A stretch of 64,000 bases of DNA. It comes from Lichina pygmaea. Its lineage: Eukaryota; Ascomycota; Lichinomycetes; Lichinales; Lichinaceae. Numbering within the stretch: the first letter of the stretch is position 1; every line of letters begins with the position of its first letter. Positions 14,481 through 26,934 of the stretch are shown here, in pieces. Where the stretch lies: the NCBI GenBank assembly GCA_963422465.1, contig OY730171.1, forward strand, positions 4,980,202 to 5,044,201, written 5' to 3'. The notes beneath the pieces are model-generated. The model worked only from the letters and a program-made list of their open reading frames with translations, was not told the DNA's origin and made no database searches. A program made the translations under genes and the position numbers.

Positions 14481-15074
14481 GCTCCGCCATGTCCGGTAGG
14501 CCTCAACAAGCGACTGTCATAGGCAGTATGTACTCTACCTATAGAGCAGGGGCTAATATCCTAGATGAGGCTCACATCTCAGCCGTGGTTTGTCTTGTGA
14601 GTTTCAGCACAGCTGGCTGGATATTAGGACGGTGGCCAGGTCAGCCTCTAACAAAGAGTCAGTCGTGTGCCGTGATTGAATCATTACGTACGAGGCGTAC
14701 ATCTGTACGGTACATACGTACGTTACGTTACGTACCTCTCGTTGGAACTGTCGACCAGTAGGTGATGATGGAAACCACTACATGTTTAATTGAGATTGTG
14801 CGATTGTTGAAATGATTTGATGTCGCTAGACTAAAGTCCTAGATGAAAGTACCGTACGAGTATAGGGGTAGCTTAGCATTTTGTACGTACCAGGTTGCGG
14901 GACCGAAGGGGGCACCACTACTGGAAGTCGACAATTGACAATGATCGCGATCGTCTCTCTCTCTCTCTCTTCACGATTCATCGATAGACCTATAGAACTT
15001 TGGCAAGGATCCGGGGAAAGAGTAAGTCGCCAAAGAAGACCCGGGACGGTGGAGGCAGAGTCATAGGAAGCCAG
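14481..15074. other. intergenic, TACGTA-rich, no gene seen
   Basis: This contains clusters of TACGTA/GTACGTAC (14689-14732), a CTCTCT run near 14960 and the leader of the histidine-phosphatase gene. No supported ORF. Confidence 0.45.
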
Positions 15075-16002
15075 ATGCTAACGGTGACAGTGCCTCCAAT
15101 CGTTCATTGCGTCCGACATGCCCAGGTACGGCTGGATCGGACGAGATTCCCGGCGGTGCCTCCCATTCTGACCGTGGACATGGCCTCTCTCTTCTGCCCC
15201 AGGCGTACCACAACCTCAAGAGGAAGAACCACAAGATGCCTGATCCGTCCTTGACGCCGTTGGGAGAGGAACAAAGCCAGAAGCTGCAGAAGACCTTTCC
15301 CCATCACGACAGCGTCGAGCTGCTCGTGTCCTCGCCGATCCGCAGAGCACTCCACACGACCCTCATCGGGTTCGAGTCGGATGTACGGCGAGGCCTCAGG
15401 GTGATTGCGCTGCCGGACATCCAAGAGACGAGCGATCTGCCGTGTGATACCGGCAGCGATCCCGGCAAGCTCGAGGAGGAGTTTGGGAAAGAAGGCAAGG
15501 TTGACCTGAGCCTCGTTCACGAGGGCTGGAACGTCAAGGTGGGTGGCTCTTGGAGCATGCCTCCGGGATGACTTTGGAGAGGCCATGCTCGGACAGATTC
15601 GTGAACGTTTGACAGACTGATCTAAACGGTCAACCTAGGAAGGGAGATACGCTCCAACACCAAAAGCCATCGAAGGTCGTGCCAGAACAGCCCGACAGTG
15701 GCTGAAGACGCGACCGGAGAAGGAGATTGTTCTTGTCTCGCACGGGGGGGTAGAAAACAGCCAACGCCGTCCTCTCCGAGCTGTGCTCTCCACTGACCAG
15801 CCCGGTGTCTCCTTAGTTCCTACACCACCTCACCCAGGACTGGACGCTTTGCGAACTGTTCTGGGGCACGGGCTGGGCGAACACAGAGTTTCGGTCGTAC
15901 CGGTTCGTCGAGGATCGGGGGACGCAATCTTCGGGCGACGACGACGGCGCTTCCATGGCCGAGACCGACGAGTCCAAGCGACGTCGGAGCGGCAAAGAGT
16001 AA
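15075..16002 (+). CDS. histidine phosphatase (phosphoglycerate mutase-like) family protein, C-terminally shortened
   Basis: Four exons: 15075-15125, 15203-15538, 15639-15749, 15817-16002, 227 residues. Exon 1 supplies the catalytic RHA motif (IVHCVRHAQ) completed by AYHNLK after the splice; exon 2 carries LTPLGEEQSQKLQ and the LLVSSPIRRALHTTLIGF block; exon 3 ends in EIVLVSHGG with the second catalytic His. These are hallmarks of the branch-1 histidine phosphatases, which use a phospho-His intermediate; the substrate cannot be told from sequence. The frame stops at TAA 16000-16002, but the same frame continues for 32 codons (PLTGSEKLQLLESTQKAWEE) that look like the acidic/helical tail of fungal relatives. 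A single C-to-T change of CAA to TAA would explain this. The catalytic core is complete, so the protein may still work. Confidence 0.82.
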
Positions 16003-16101
16003 CCCCTCACGGGAAGCGAAAAACTGCAGCTGCTAGAGAGCACGCAGAAGGCGTGGGAGGAAGAGGCCGAGGCCAAGGCCGATGTTTCGCGACGGTCGTG
16101 A
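16003..16101 (+). other. orphaned in-frame C-terminal tail of the histidine phosphatase gene
   Basis: 32 codons follow the TAA in the same frame to TGA 16099-16101, beginning PLTGSEKLQ and ending in an acidic/basic helical segment. Their gene-like composition suggests recent loss, stop-codon readthrough or a base-call error. Confidence 0.5.
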
Positions 16102-16837
16102 TCCTTGGAGCCGCTCACGCGCCGAGGCTGGAAATCATGGGCTGCTTACCGTACCACAGGAGACAGGATAAATCAAGTCATAATTAGACTACCTTCAACA
16201 AGTGCCATACCAGCACATGGCAGGCGTCGAAATAGAGAGTCGCATCCGACAGTGAAGTGGACCGTGAAGCCAATCGCCGTCCCGGGGATCGAGATGAGCG
16301 CTCGGTCAAGCAACACGCGTTCCCCTTCGGATACCGTACCGTACCGCACGTGCCGTACCCTAGGAGTCGGTACGATGCTGGAGCAGGGCGTCGTCATCCC
16401 CTAAATTTGACGGGGCCAAGCGGAGGAGGCACGGTCAGCCTTGCGCTAGCTGGCTCGCCGGTGGCCGACGGCACTTACGCAATCCTACTCAGCTCTGCCC
16501 TCTGGGCGGCACGCTACCGTACGGTACGGGATCCTTTCCGCCTTCATGAAACACCTAACTTGGGAGTCGGCGAAGCCGTGCCTTGAGGGCGGAGCATCAC
16601 ATTCGCGTCCGACGATGGCTTGGCCGGACGAGGAGGAGGAGGAGGAGGGGGAGGAGGAGGCACAGGGCAGTCGCACGGGCACGTGGCAGTTCGCTCCGCC
16701 GAGCCTCAGTCGCGATGGTTCAAGATCGTGCCCTTTGCCGAGAGCCTTTCCTGGATCATGCTGAGAACGAAGCGCTCCGTCGATAATCCGTGGTCGACCA
16801 GCCTTTTGATTTTCCACACAGTTACCGGTGCAGCTAG
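16102..16837. other. intergenic plus unresolved 5' end of the next gene
   Basis: The first exon or exons of the gene at 16838 should lie in here, but I could not find an ATG and donor site that join convincingly. A GA-rich tract at 16629-16665 would encode polyglutamate from the ATG at 16614 in one frame. TACGGTACGG palindromes occur near 16340 and 16515. Confidence 0.4.
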
Positions 16838-17288
16838 AGAGGGCCATACTACGAGTTGGGCCTTCTTCCTGACGGCAAGACCGATCCAGACGTCGACGCC
16901 ATGCTCGACGAGAATCTTCCCAGTGAGTTCCGTCGAGTGGTTGCCGGACCCTCCGCCAGACCGACAGTGTCGGTCGCAACAAGAACAACGGCAACGACTG
17001 ATGGACCGTCTGCGTCGCAGCTTTCTTCATCAAGCCCTTCGGCGGCAGCGACGCCCAAAACGCGACGCTCTACCTCGGCCAGCACGGAGCCGATCCCCAG
17101 CCGGCCTACGCGCTGCGTCGGCCCGATCCGTCCAAGGCCGAGTCCAAGAACCGCTACGCCGTCGCGCTCTTCGACTCGTACAACCCCGACGTGCTCTTCG
17201 GCGAGGTGCTGATCAGGCCGCGATGGGGCCAAGCGTCGGCGACGGCGGTGGCGGCGTCGGAGACGCGGCGAAACGGGAACGCCCCACG

Positions 17289-17332
<44 letters not shown>

Positions 17333-18714
17333 CGGCGGCGGAACCGATGCTTCCGTCCGAGTTCACGATCCACCTGTACGAGCCGGATCAGCAGGTGCTG
17401 GTCAGGCAGAAGCAGGGCTCGTGGGTGGGGTCGGCATCGTGGGAGTTTGATATGCCGCAGAACACGTTCCGCCAGCCGTCGGCGTCGGATCTGGACCGGA
17501 GCCGGCTCGACCCGGTCGCGGCCGAGACGACGCCGCGCTATCGGTTCCGATGGAAGAAGGACGGGAAGCTGTCCAAGGACCTGGCCTGCCTGCTCTCCGG
17601 TCGTTCCAGCGACCCGACCGTGGCCAAGAAGAGGAAGGGCGGCTCGGCCGACCCCGACATCGCCGTTGCGCTGTTCAAGCAGCTCCGCGAGATCACCATG
17701 TACGAGCCGAACCTGTCGCGCATCGAGGTCGAGGATCCCAAGGGACTCGAGGTCGTCGTCCTCCTCGGCGCCGCCGTCATCCGCGACGTGTACTTTGGGA
17801 ACATGCGGGAGGCCTTTAACATCTCGACCGCGGCGGGGACCGAGGTCGAGGCCGAGGCGACCGCCAGACGGGGAAGCGCGGGGAAAGCGGACGGCGCGCC
17901 TTCGCTACCGCCGTCGTCGTCGTTGTCGTCGTCGTCGTCGTCGTCGTCCTCCTCCTCACCTCGTCCTCCCCCTGCCTCCTCTCCTTCGTCGCATCTCCCC
18001 GCAGCCAAGAGACCGAATGCCGCGACGGCAGCCCGACCGTCGCAGGGACCGCCCGCTCCTCACCCTCTCGGCGCTCACCCTCCCAACGCGCAGCAGAGCT
18101 CTTCCAGCCCGTACGGGCCAAGGACGACGGCGCTCGCCTCGGCCGAACGCCAGAGACAGGCGGAGGAGCGTTCGCGGAGGCTGAAGGCCCAGGTCGAAGC
18201 CGAGCGGCGAGCCAAGGAGAAGGCCGAGCAGGCCGAGATCAAGCGCATCAAGAGGATGCTCGAGGCCGAGGAGCGGGAGGCGTCGCGGCGCCAGGCCGAG
18301 GTCGACCGCGAGACGGAGCGGCTCAAGAAGCTCTACGGCGAGGAGCAGAAGAAGGCGGCGAAGCAGGTCCAGCGGCAGCACCTCGGCCCGCCACCGGCCT
18401 CGAACCCGGCGTCGGCGTCGGCGTCGGCGAGAGCATCGACTCCGGGACCGCGAGCACGACGGGGGCCGTCACCGGCGCCACACGCCGGCGGGGCCATCGG
18501 ATCTTCGACGGCTCCGGCCCCGTCGCACCGCCTGTCGCCGCCGGCGACGGGGTCGATCGGTGCCACTCCTGCTGCCGCTGGCGGCGGCGGCTTTGGTCAC
18601 ACCGCGGACGGGCACCGCATGGCCACGCCCAAGAGGAGCATGTTCGGCTTACGATCGCGCAGCAGCGAATCGAGTGGGGTCAAGTTGAACAAGAAAAGAT
18701 CCAGCGTCTTCTGA
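16838..18714 (+). CDS. fungal protein of unknown function with a globular N-terminal half and C-terminal coiled coil (5' end unresolved)
   Basis: Two exons are secure: from about 16838 to 16922 and 17021-18714, joined by a 98-nt intron (GTGAGT..GCAG) that links DAMLDENLP to TFFIKPFGGSDAQNATLYL. An in-frame TAG ends at 16837, so the true start must be in an upstream exon; at least 592 residues remain. The N-terminal part has globular character (YAVALFDSYNPDVLFGEVLI, EFTIHLYEPDQQVLVRQ, SWEFDMPQNTFRQPS, RYRFRWKKDGKLSKDLACLL, ITMYEPNLSRIEVEDPKGLE), broken by a GCG-run polyalanine (17287-17340). A Ser/Pro-rich linker follows, then a charged coiled coil (about 18150-18370, EERSRRLKAQVEAERRAKEK) and a Pro/Ser-rich tail ending in KKRSSVF. 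I regard it as a conserved-type hypothetical of filamentous ascomycetes but cannot name a function. Confidence 0.75.
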
Positions 18715-21701
18715 AGCCTTCCCCCCCCCCCGCTCTCTCTCCTCTCATTCCTTCTGTATCTCTCGTCGATTCTTTCTTCTTCCACCATCATTGTTTCGGG
18801 TCCCTACATGAGCGTTGGGGAGCAACAGCTGCACGATTCTACGAGTCATCCATACCTGGTCCCTGCCACCTGCCACCTACCACTTGTCATCCACAAGACA
18901 TACGTGCGTAAGTACAGCACTTACTACTGTACCTGTACAGTACTACCACCTAAACTACTACCTCACAGTGCCCTGGGGTCGCTTCAAATCTTCAGCCTCT
19001 TATCGTACTTGAGTTTTTTATTTATCCTGCTCTTCTCTCCTTCCCTCGCACCTAAATTCCACCCCACCCCATCAACCCATGCACATTGTCATTGGGATAT
19101 CTGTCGTTGGGGACAGACTGCCGAGACGGTCGAGGGGTCGTCTCTGTCTTTGGAAGCGTGGTGGGGAAGGAAGTGAGGGGTGGGGGGGAAATGGATGAGC
19201 TCTTTGGCTTGGGCTGTCAAATGCCCTCGCTTGGTCGGGGATTTTTTGTCCCTAGATATCATCTTCACACCCACTTGTCTTACTTTATTGCTTCAACTGT
19301 GGGGGTTTTGGCTCCCTTTCCTTGCTGCTGCTGCTGCCGCCGTCGTCCGTCGCCTGCTGGGTGCGGCAGCCGCAGCAGCAGCAGCAGCAGCCGGTGGATG
19401 CAAAGCAGCCGGATGCAAAGCAGCTGCAATGCTGCTGCAACGGCAGTGCAGTCACAACAGCAGCACCACCACCATACAACCAAACAACCGACAACGTCCT
19501 CGTCATCGTTTGCATCTGCACATGCATGTCAACTCGCATCGCATCCGCATCAAGCTGCTTCATTCTCTGCTGCTGCTTCTCCCGCCCGGTCACGGCATTC
19601 GGCACGGGGAAGGAAGGACGGGAGGGAGGGAGGATGTCCCCACTCTTCTACCACCACCATCATCCCTCTCTATCTCTCTCATATCGTGGAGTCTTCCTGG
19701 TTCTGACATGGTTCGTGCAGCTTCTTGTCGGGAGGCGGCGTCTGGACATGTCTTGGACATGGTGTCCTGAGCGGGCAAGACAACCCCCCGTTGCCCCTTT
19801 CCCTTCCCGGGCATCTGTGGGATTAATGGTTGCTCAGCATATATCCATCTCCCCATCCGTCAAATACTCCTCTTCTCTGCTCCAGGTCCTTCAGGGCCGC
19901 AATGCATATACATTACCACGCTGCAACCAGTCCTTTCTCGTATCGAGGCTTCGTCGTACGGCATCAGCGCCAGTTCTTTTACTACTTCTTGGCGAAATGC
20001 CAGGGTCATGAGCCGTTGCAGCAGATCAACATCACCACCACCACCAGCCGGTCTCTGCTGTCGTACCAGCCGATCACCGCTGCATTGCTGCCTTGCTACG
20101 TTACAATCACAGCCGATGGCGAGTGGCAAGGAAGCAAGCGAGCAAATCGTGCGTGGTTCCGGCACAGTAACGGTGCTTGCTGGCCGTTGATGTCTCACGC
20201 CGGCTGTCCTGCAAGGTCATCTTACATGACGGTGCGACTCAATTCTTCGACCGAAACAGCTCCAATCCGAACCCTCGAGGAATATCCACGACGGCACCCC
20301 ACCGAGTCGTACGGAGTGCGAGTACGAGACAGCTCGGGTCGACTTGGATCCCGCACGATCGGTGCTCGATGGAGGTTCCACCGAGCCTCGTCCGTCCATC
20401 CCCTGTCAAAATCTCCCGGCCATGGCTTCATCTCGACCCGACCGGCACCGACGTCGTGTGACGTCTTCAATCACCACTCCAGCCAGCACATGCCACTACC
20501 GCTACCGCTGATGCTGCCACTTGCCCACGAGCTGGGCCGGTTGGGAGCAACGGCATGGCCGGTGCCACTCGCTGCTGCACGCTGCCCCGGTCAGTAGCAC
20601 GAGCTCCCCTGCGAGCACAGCAGCCGCTGCTTAGTCATTCAATCGCATCTGCCGAGTGTAACCGGCCACCTCAGCTGCTGACTGGACGTACAGTATGTAC
20701 GACCTGGAGTAGGCATTTGGACCACGACAGCTCCTCCGCCGCATGGAAGTACAGACGACCTGGAGATACTTCACGACGGAACCCACAAGGCTTCTGGAAG
20801 AGTGGCTTTAGACTTGTCCGTCAACGTCGCCGTCAACGTCGCCGTCGCCGTTGCTCTTCCCCCACCCTCTCCCCGTTGCGATGATGCTCTACCTAGCATC
20901 CCGGTTCTACAGCTGAGCTACCGGTACCGGTCATGCGCCGTTGAGGGAGAGAAAGAGAGAAAGAAGGAGAAAGAAAGGCCACTGCAGTCGTGCCCGGAAG
21001 AGTTGCCGGAGGAGGACGAGGCACCGATAGAACCACTGCAGCTCTTGATCAGGGTCCTCTTGGATGCAATCTCTTGCATCAGCAAGAGCGCATCATCATC
21101 ATCATCATCACCGCCGATTGCTCGCTCGACTGCTTTCGCCGTCCAAGCGTCTGTCGGTCTGCACCGGCCGTAGGGACTGCACGCTCGATTGGTCTTGCGC
21201 GCCCCAAGTATTGGAGCTGCGATCCATTGTCCTTTGTCCTCTTGCCCCTCCGTCTTAAGTTTTTCTTGGAGTATCCTTGTCTGTACTTCCCTACCCGCAT
21301 GCGGCCGCTGCTGTCGTCGTCGCCACCGCCGGTTCGGCTACGGGGAACGGCTACTGCTCCTGCTACGGCTTCGGTAGCGAATCTTGACCTGAAGATCTGT
21401 TCGCCCCCAAGTGCCCCCTTGGGAGCGTTCTCGTACACTACGAAGAATACAGGCGCGCAGGCACCAAATTTGGACTTGGTACGGCCGTATCTGATTTCAC
21501 GACCTTAGCGTCTGGGCATGCGACCTCCTCCATCGTGGAGTTGAGGAGCCAATTGGCCCATCGACCGGCCAATGCTCCGGCGCTACACGGCAGCAGCGGA
21601 GAGGAAAAAAAAAAACTGGGCCTGGATCTCTTTCGTGCAGGGACGCCCCCCCGTTGAAGGAGCCTCACGCGAGGGTTTCTCAGCCCCCCCGCGGGCGGCG
21701 G

Positions 21702-21739
<38 letters not shown>

Positions 21740-21943
21740 GCGCCCAGAGAGAAAACTTCCTTGCGAGTGGCGTCTCGTGCTACAGAAACTGGCACTCCAT
21801 CTGCCGGGGAGGGAGGGTGGGGAGGGCAAATCCGAGGACGGTTTCACTACCGGCCCGTGCAGCCCCCGGAGAGAAGGTCCCACCCCGCCGCAAAATTCTT
21901 GAGGGAAAGGCTTTGACCGCCTCCGAAAGGGCTCTCCCTGACG
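18715..21943. other. 3.2 kb intergenic region, low-complexity, no gene supported
   Basis: Several long open frames exist (for example 19830-20597, plus) but they are rich in R, S, H and Q, start in arbitrary places and show no domain. Trinucleotide tracts are common: CTG/CAG at 19322-19400, ATC at 21090-21110, AGC at 21704-21735. The right end is presumably the promoter of the MFS transporter gene. Confidence 0.45.
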
Positions 21944-23468
21944 ATGACGGCTTCGTCGTCTGCCGTCGCGACCAGAGGCCGTACAGGTTCGTCCGACCGG
22001 AACGGAGACGGCGTCGAGGGGATCACGATCGAAGATCTTGCGCGCACAGCGCCATCTGGCACAGAAGATCTTCGGACCGTCGATGGGTCACCTGGCAGCG
22101 TGCTCGCTGTGGTTGGCGGGCACGGTTGTGGTGGTGGTGGTGGTGGTGGTGGTGGTGGTGGTGGTGCAGGACGGCCTGAAGGGCCAGCGGTCCAGGATGA
22201 CGATGCCGATGAGGAAAGCGGTCGTACAAGCGCCGATGGACGGCCAATGGACCCCACCTCGCGTCATCGACGGCGAGACCACGACAACAATGTCCATGGT
22301 CCTGCCGGTACCCGGACCGACGCGGACCTGTCTTCTGCCGGGGTCGAGTCGGGCTCGGGCTCGGGCTCGGGTTCGGATGGCAGCATCGAGTGTAGATGGG
22401 ACGGCGCTGACGATCCGGATCACCCGCACCATCTGTCGCGATTTCGGAAGTGGACCATCGTCGCGGTCGTCTCGGCCGGTGCGTCATGCGTGTAAGTCCA
22501 ACGAGAAGCAAGCAGGCAGGCAGTCAAGCAGGCAACCAGACAGGCAGGCGAGGAAGGATCCTGGATCGAAACCCCTTTCCCCCCCCCCCCCCCCCCCCCC
22601 TCTTTTTTTTTCTCTCTCCCCAAATCCCGGGGAAGATGGCCAGCATGGGGTAACCGAAGACGGACGTTCCGCGAACAACGATAGGACCTGCACGTCTTCC
22701 ATCTACACGGCCACGTACGGTCAGATGACGCGCGAGTTTGGCTGCTCCAGGCTCGTCGCCACCTTGGGTCTGTCCCTGTTCGTGATGGGCCTTGGCATCG
22801 GCCCCATGATCCTCGCTCCCCTGTCCGAAGTGAGTGACTGCGAGTTCTCTTGCGTTCCCTTGCTCCTCCTCCTCCTCCTCCTCCTCCTGTGTTCCCTTAG
22901 CGGTCGGCGGTTGGCGACGGCGACCTGGGTCCCTGACGTCGGAGGTGGTGTGGGGTGCTCTCTCCGGACCCCACGCGCCTATCTTCAGTTCTACGGACGA
23001 CGTCCGATCTACCTCGTCTCATTCGGGCTCTTCATCCTCTTCCTGGTGCCGTCCGCGGTCGCGAGGAACATCGAGACCATGCTCGTCGCTCGCTTCTTCG
23101 ACGGTCTCGTCGGGAGCGCCTTCCTTAGCGTTGCCGGTGGCACGGTCGGTGACATGTTCACCAAAGGTCAGCTCCTCGGACCCATGATGCTGTACACGGC
23201 CAGCCAGTTCATTGGACCGGAAGGTGGGCCGCTGCTCGGTGGCTTCATCAACCAGTTCACCAATTGGTACGTCGATCTCGCCCCTTTCCTTGTCTTCGTC
23301 CTACTCTCCCTCCTCCTCCTCCTCCTCCTCCTCCTCCTCCTCCTCCTCCTCCTCCTCCTCCTCCTCCTCGTCGTCCCCCCTCCTCCTCTGGTGCATTCGT
23401 CGTCGCACCCAACCCCCTCCTCCTTGACCCATGTCCGTCCCAGCCTGTCGGAGCATGCGGACCCACAT

Positions 23469-23554
<86 letters not shown>

Positions 23555-25653
23555 ACACACACACACACCCACACACACACACGCGCACGCACAATGGTCT
23601 CACCGCTAGGGGCAATTCCAGGCGCTGGACCTTCTACGCGCTGCTGATCTGGGCCGCCGCCCAACTGGTGGCGATCGCGATCTTGGTGCCCGAGACGTAC
23701 GAGCCGGTCCTGCTGCGACGCCGGGCCCGACGGCTGCGTCGCGAGACGGGCAACGAGAAGCTGCAGGCACCGATCGAGCGGCACCGACGCTCGATGGCCG
23801 AGACGGTGCGCTGGTCCGTCGTCCGGCCCTTCCAGCTGCTGACGCTCGAGCCCATGTGCCTCAACCTGTGCCTGTACTCAGCCCTGCTGCTCGGGCTCGT
23901 CTACCTCTTCTTCGGCGCGTTCGCCGTCGTCTTCCAGGCCGAACACGACTTCGAGCTGCACGAGGTCGGCCTGTCCTTCCTCGGCATGCTCGTCGGCATG
24001 ATGTTCGGCGTCGCGACGGACCCGCTCTGGCACCGTCAGTACGAGCGTCTGATCCGGGCGCGCGAGGCCGCCGGGGGCGAGCCAGGTGGCAACGAGCCCG
24101 AGTATCGGCTCCCGCCCGCCGTCGCCGGCGCCGTCCTCGTCCCCTCGGGCCTGTTCTGGTTCGGATGGACGACGTACCGCTCGGTGCACTGGATCGTGCC
24201 GATTCTCGGCAGCGCCGTCTTCGGCATGGGGTGCGCCGACTCTCATTCGCTCCACGTCCATCTTCCTCCAGTCTCTCTCCCTCTCCCTCTCCCTCTCCGT
24301 CTGCGTCCCTGTTTCGTCTGCCGGCTCATGGCACCATCGGACGTGCCATCTCCTCCTTTTGCTCCATCTTCCTCTTCTGTATCCGTTTCGAAGCCTCCCT
24401 CGACCTTCGTCGAGTATCTTTCGCGTCACCGGTCAAAGTCTTGGTGGGGTTTCATCGCCCCCACCTCCGTCCCCTTTTCGACGCGGCTGCGGTGGCGGAC
24501 GGACGGACGTACGACTAAGCTAGCTCTTGTGCGACAGCGCTTTGCTGATTTTCTCCGGCGTCTACACCTTCCTCATCGATGCTTACCCCGTCTACGCCGC
24601 AAGCGCACTAGCGGCGAACAGCTTCGCCCGAAGCAGCTTCGCCGCCGCCTTTCCGCTCTTTGGCGTCCAACGTACGTATGCAGTGTTTCCCCATATTCCC
24701 CGTCACGGTAATTCAGCGTTCCCGTCACGGGGGGCGTCACCCGGGGGGGGGGGGGGGGGGGGGGCCGTCTACACTCGTCTTGGCCCCGTTTCTTCTTCTT
24801 TTAGCATCCGGAGAATAACTTTCTCCCGACCGTTGCGCCCCTCCTGTCGTCGGACCTCGCGCTCTGTGGCCCCACTGGTACCTTGCCGGCCAGCATCCTC
24901 ATCACCAGCGTCATCTTCATCGCCACCACCGCCACCCTCAGCACCACGACGATAGGGGATGCCGAGGCGCAGATCGTCAGACCCCCACCTGTCGTGGCTA
25001 GGACGCACATGCATCTCCACAGATCATGCGCCGTCCGGCCCGCCTTACTCTCCCCCACCTACCACCATCCGCTCGTCTGTTGATCTTCGGGGGCCCACGT
25101 TGTCTACGTCTCGGTCCTTGATTCTGTTACCTGTGTGTCACCTTGTGTATCCACCTACCCTCCCTCGCCCTTTCCTTCTCCGGCCGTCCTCCGCTCCACC
25201 AACGGACCCGACGGCGCCGAAAAGCTAACGACGAGGCCTAGTGTACGAGAGGCTGGGATACCAGTGGGCGACGTCGTTGCTGGCGTTTCTGACGCTCGTC
25301 ATGATGCCCTTCCCGTGCGTCGAAACATTCCGTCTCGTTCCTTTCCCCCCTCCATCGTTAGCCCAGCAGCACCGGCTCAGGTCGACGGATGCCACATCAC
25401 CGGCGGTAGCACCGGCGGTAGCACCGACGCCAGCGCCAGCGCCCTCTTGTCCCTCTCGTCCCTCTTGTCGCAGCTCAGCCCGGTCCGGCAACCTCTCTCT
25501 CCCTGCATGCCTTCACTTTAAGGTTGTTCTGTACTGCTACAGTGCGAGTACAGTACGCTTCATCTCTGACTGAAGCGGCTCGGCGGGCTCAGGTACGTCT
25601 TCTTTCGCTACGGCAAGCGCATCCGTCGTCGAAGTCGGTTCGCGAAGGCGTGA
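21944..25653 (+). CDS. MFS transporter, DHA1-type drug:H+ antiporter
   Basis: Seven exons fit: 21944-22491, 22685-22829, 22989-23266, 23622-24230, 24538-24671, 25242-25314, 25593-25653, 615 residues. A ~165-residue hydrophilic N-terminus with a GGT-run polyglycine and a Ser-Gly repeat ends in the DHA1-like CRWDGADDPDHPHHLSRFRK. Twelve membrane segments follow in DHA1 order, with motif A-like LSEFYGRRPIYLVSF spanning the exon 2/3 splice, antiporter motif C FIGPEGGPLLGGFI, the central loop after VPETYEPVLLRRRARRLRR, and the late FSGVYTFLIDAYPVYAASALA block. The product should sit in the plasma membrane and export small molecules against protons; the substrate is unknown. The introns (193, 159, 355, 307, 570, 278 nt) are long for this window and filled with homopolymer and di/trinucleotide repeats. 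There is no biosynthetic neighbour, so no metabolite-cluster role is suggested. Confidence 0.9.
22579..22600. repeat. C22 homopolymer in intron 1 of the MFS gene
   Basis: An uninterrupted run of about 22 C followed by a T run, within the intron 22492-22684. Confidence 0.9.
23309..23369. repeat. (CTC)n microsatellite in intron 3 of the MFS gene
   Basis: About 20 near-perfect CTC triplets, just after the donor site of the intron 23267-23621. Confidence 0.9.
23471..23582. repeat. (CA)n microsatellite in intron 3 of the MFS gene
   Basis: About 110 bp of almost pure CA repeats in the same intron, ending about 40 bp before the acceptor. Confidence 0.9.
24743..24764. repeat. G22 homopolymer in intron 5 of the MFS gene
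   Basis: A run of about 22 G within the 570-nt intron 24672-25241. Confidence 0.9.
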
Positions 25654-26091
25654 GAAACCCCCCCCCCAAGCGAGAACGAGGGCGGAAAGGGTCCTCTCCC
25701 GTCGCGTACGCGCACGGACAGGCTTACGAGCACTCGTACACTCGAGCGCGAGATGGAGAGCGAGACCAAGTCGAGGCCGAGGGAGCGCGAGACGGATCCA
25801 CGTTCTGCCTTCCCTCTCGATCCGACCGTCGTGTGAGGCCAACTCGCCTAAGGTCCCCTCTTCCGGCACTTCGTACGAGTCGACCCTCCTTGCTCTCTTC
25901 CAGCTGCCCCGAGGACGATGCAGACGGGCTTCGGGCTACGGCCTACAGTACGTATGTACGTCGAACCCCCCCCCGGCTCACGCGTCCGTTGCGCTCGGTC
26001 CCCGCTCGCGACCCACGCGTCGTTGCATTCGACCTGCATCATCTCAGCACCACGGTATCACGACGACACGATGCGGTATGGGTCATGGTTA

Positions 26092-26130
<39 letters not shown>

Positions 26131-26846
26131 TGTTTTCCCAGCCTCGGCTTGCGCTGCCCTGACCTGCCCCGTTCGCGAATCGAAGCACGTCTCGTCCATG
26201 CCACGGCATCTTGCGTGTGTGTGTGCGCGCGCGCGCGTGGGACCTCTCCGGGGTCGAGGCATCACGGGTCAACGGTCGAGGAACGAGGGACCAGGGATGG
26301 CAGCCGGGCCTTTTCCTGGTTCGTGTCATCTTGCATGCATGCAGCTGGAGCATTCGCCGCTGCTGGCAGCCGGGCCGATTGCATCTCTCGATCTTTGCTG
26401 GGCCTCGATCTTCCCTCTCGTTCTCCCTCCCCGTCGGTCCGTCCGTCTCTCCGTCCATCTCTCGCCGGCTGGCTCTCTCCTCCCTCTTCCTCCCACGCCG
26501 CAGCACCCATCGTGACCGTGACCACGATCGTGGGCGACTGCACCTCCGACTGGAAGGTACCGCACGGCAGAGAGCAGCACCGTCGTCGGCGACGTCGTCC
26601 GCCGCCGACCTCACCGCACGCCGCTACACGTTGGATCACCGCTCTCGGTGCTACGGTGTCCCTGTCCTTCTCGCTTCGTCCAGTCCCTTATCCCGCTTGG
26701 CCGCCGCTTGGCAGATCTACGACGACGCAGCTGGACTGCAGCTCGACTGCAGCTCGACCGACCATAAAAAGCAAAACAAATAAATCCCGAGAATCGCATC
26801 GATCGGTGGTCTGATGGTTCGGTCGGTTCTACAAATGCACGCAGCG

Positions 26847-26894
<48 letters not shown>
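26847..26894. repeat. (GCTT)n microsatellite, about 12 copies
   Basis: Perfect tetranucleotide repeat in the MFS-acuK intergenic region. Confidence 0.9.
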
Positions 26895-26903
26895 TACGTG
26901 CTG

Positions 26904-26934
<31 letters not shown>

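Noticed and set aside
19830-20597. 255-codon plus ORF between the unknown gene and the MFS gene
   Set aside because: Composition rich in R, S, H and P, no domain, no splice structure and no conserved-looking block.
23168-23615. Val/Cys and Thr/His repeat ORFs over the CA tract
   Set aside because: Translations of a dinucleotide repeat inside an intron.
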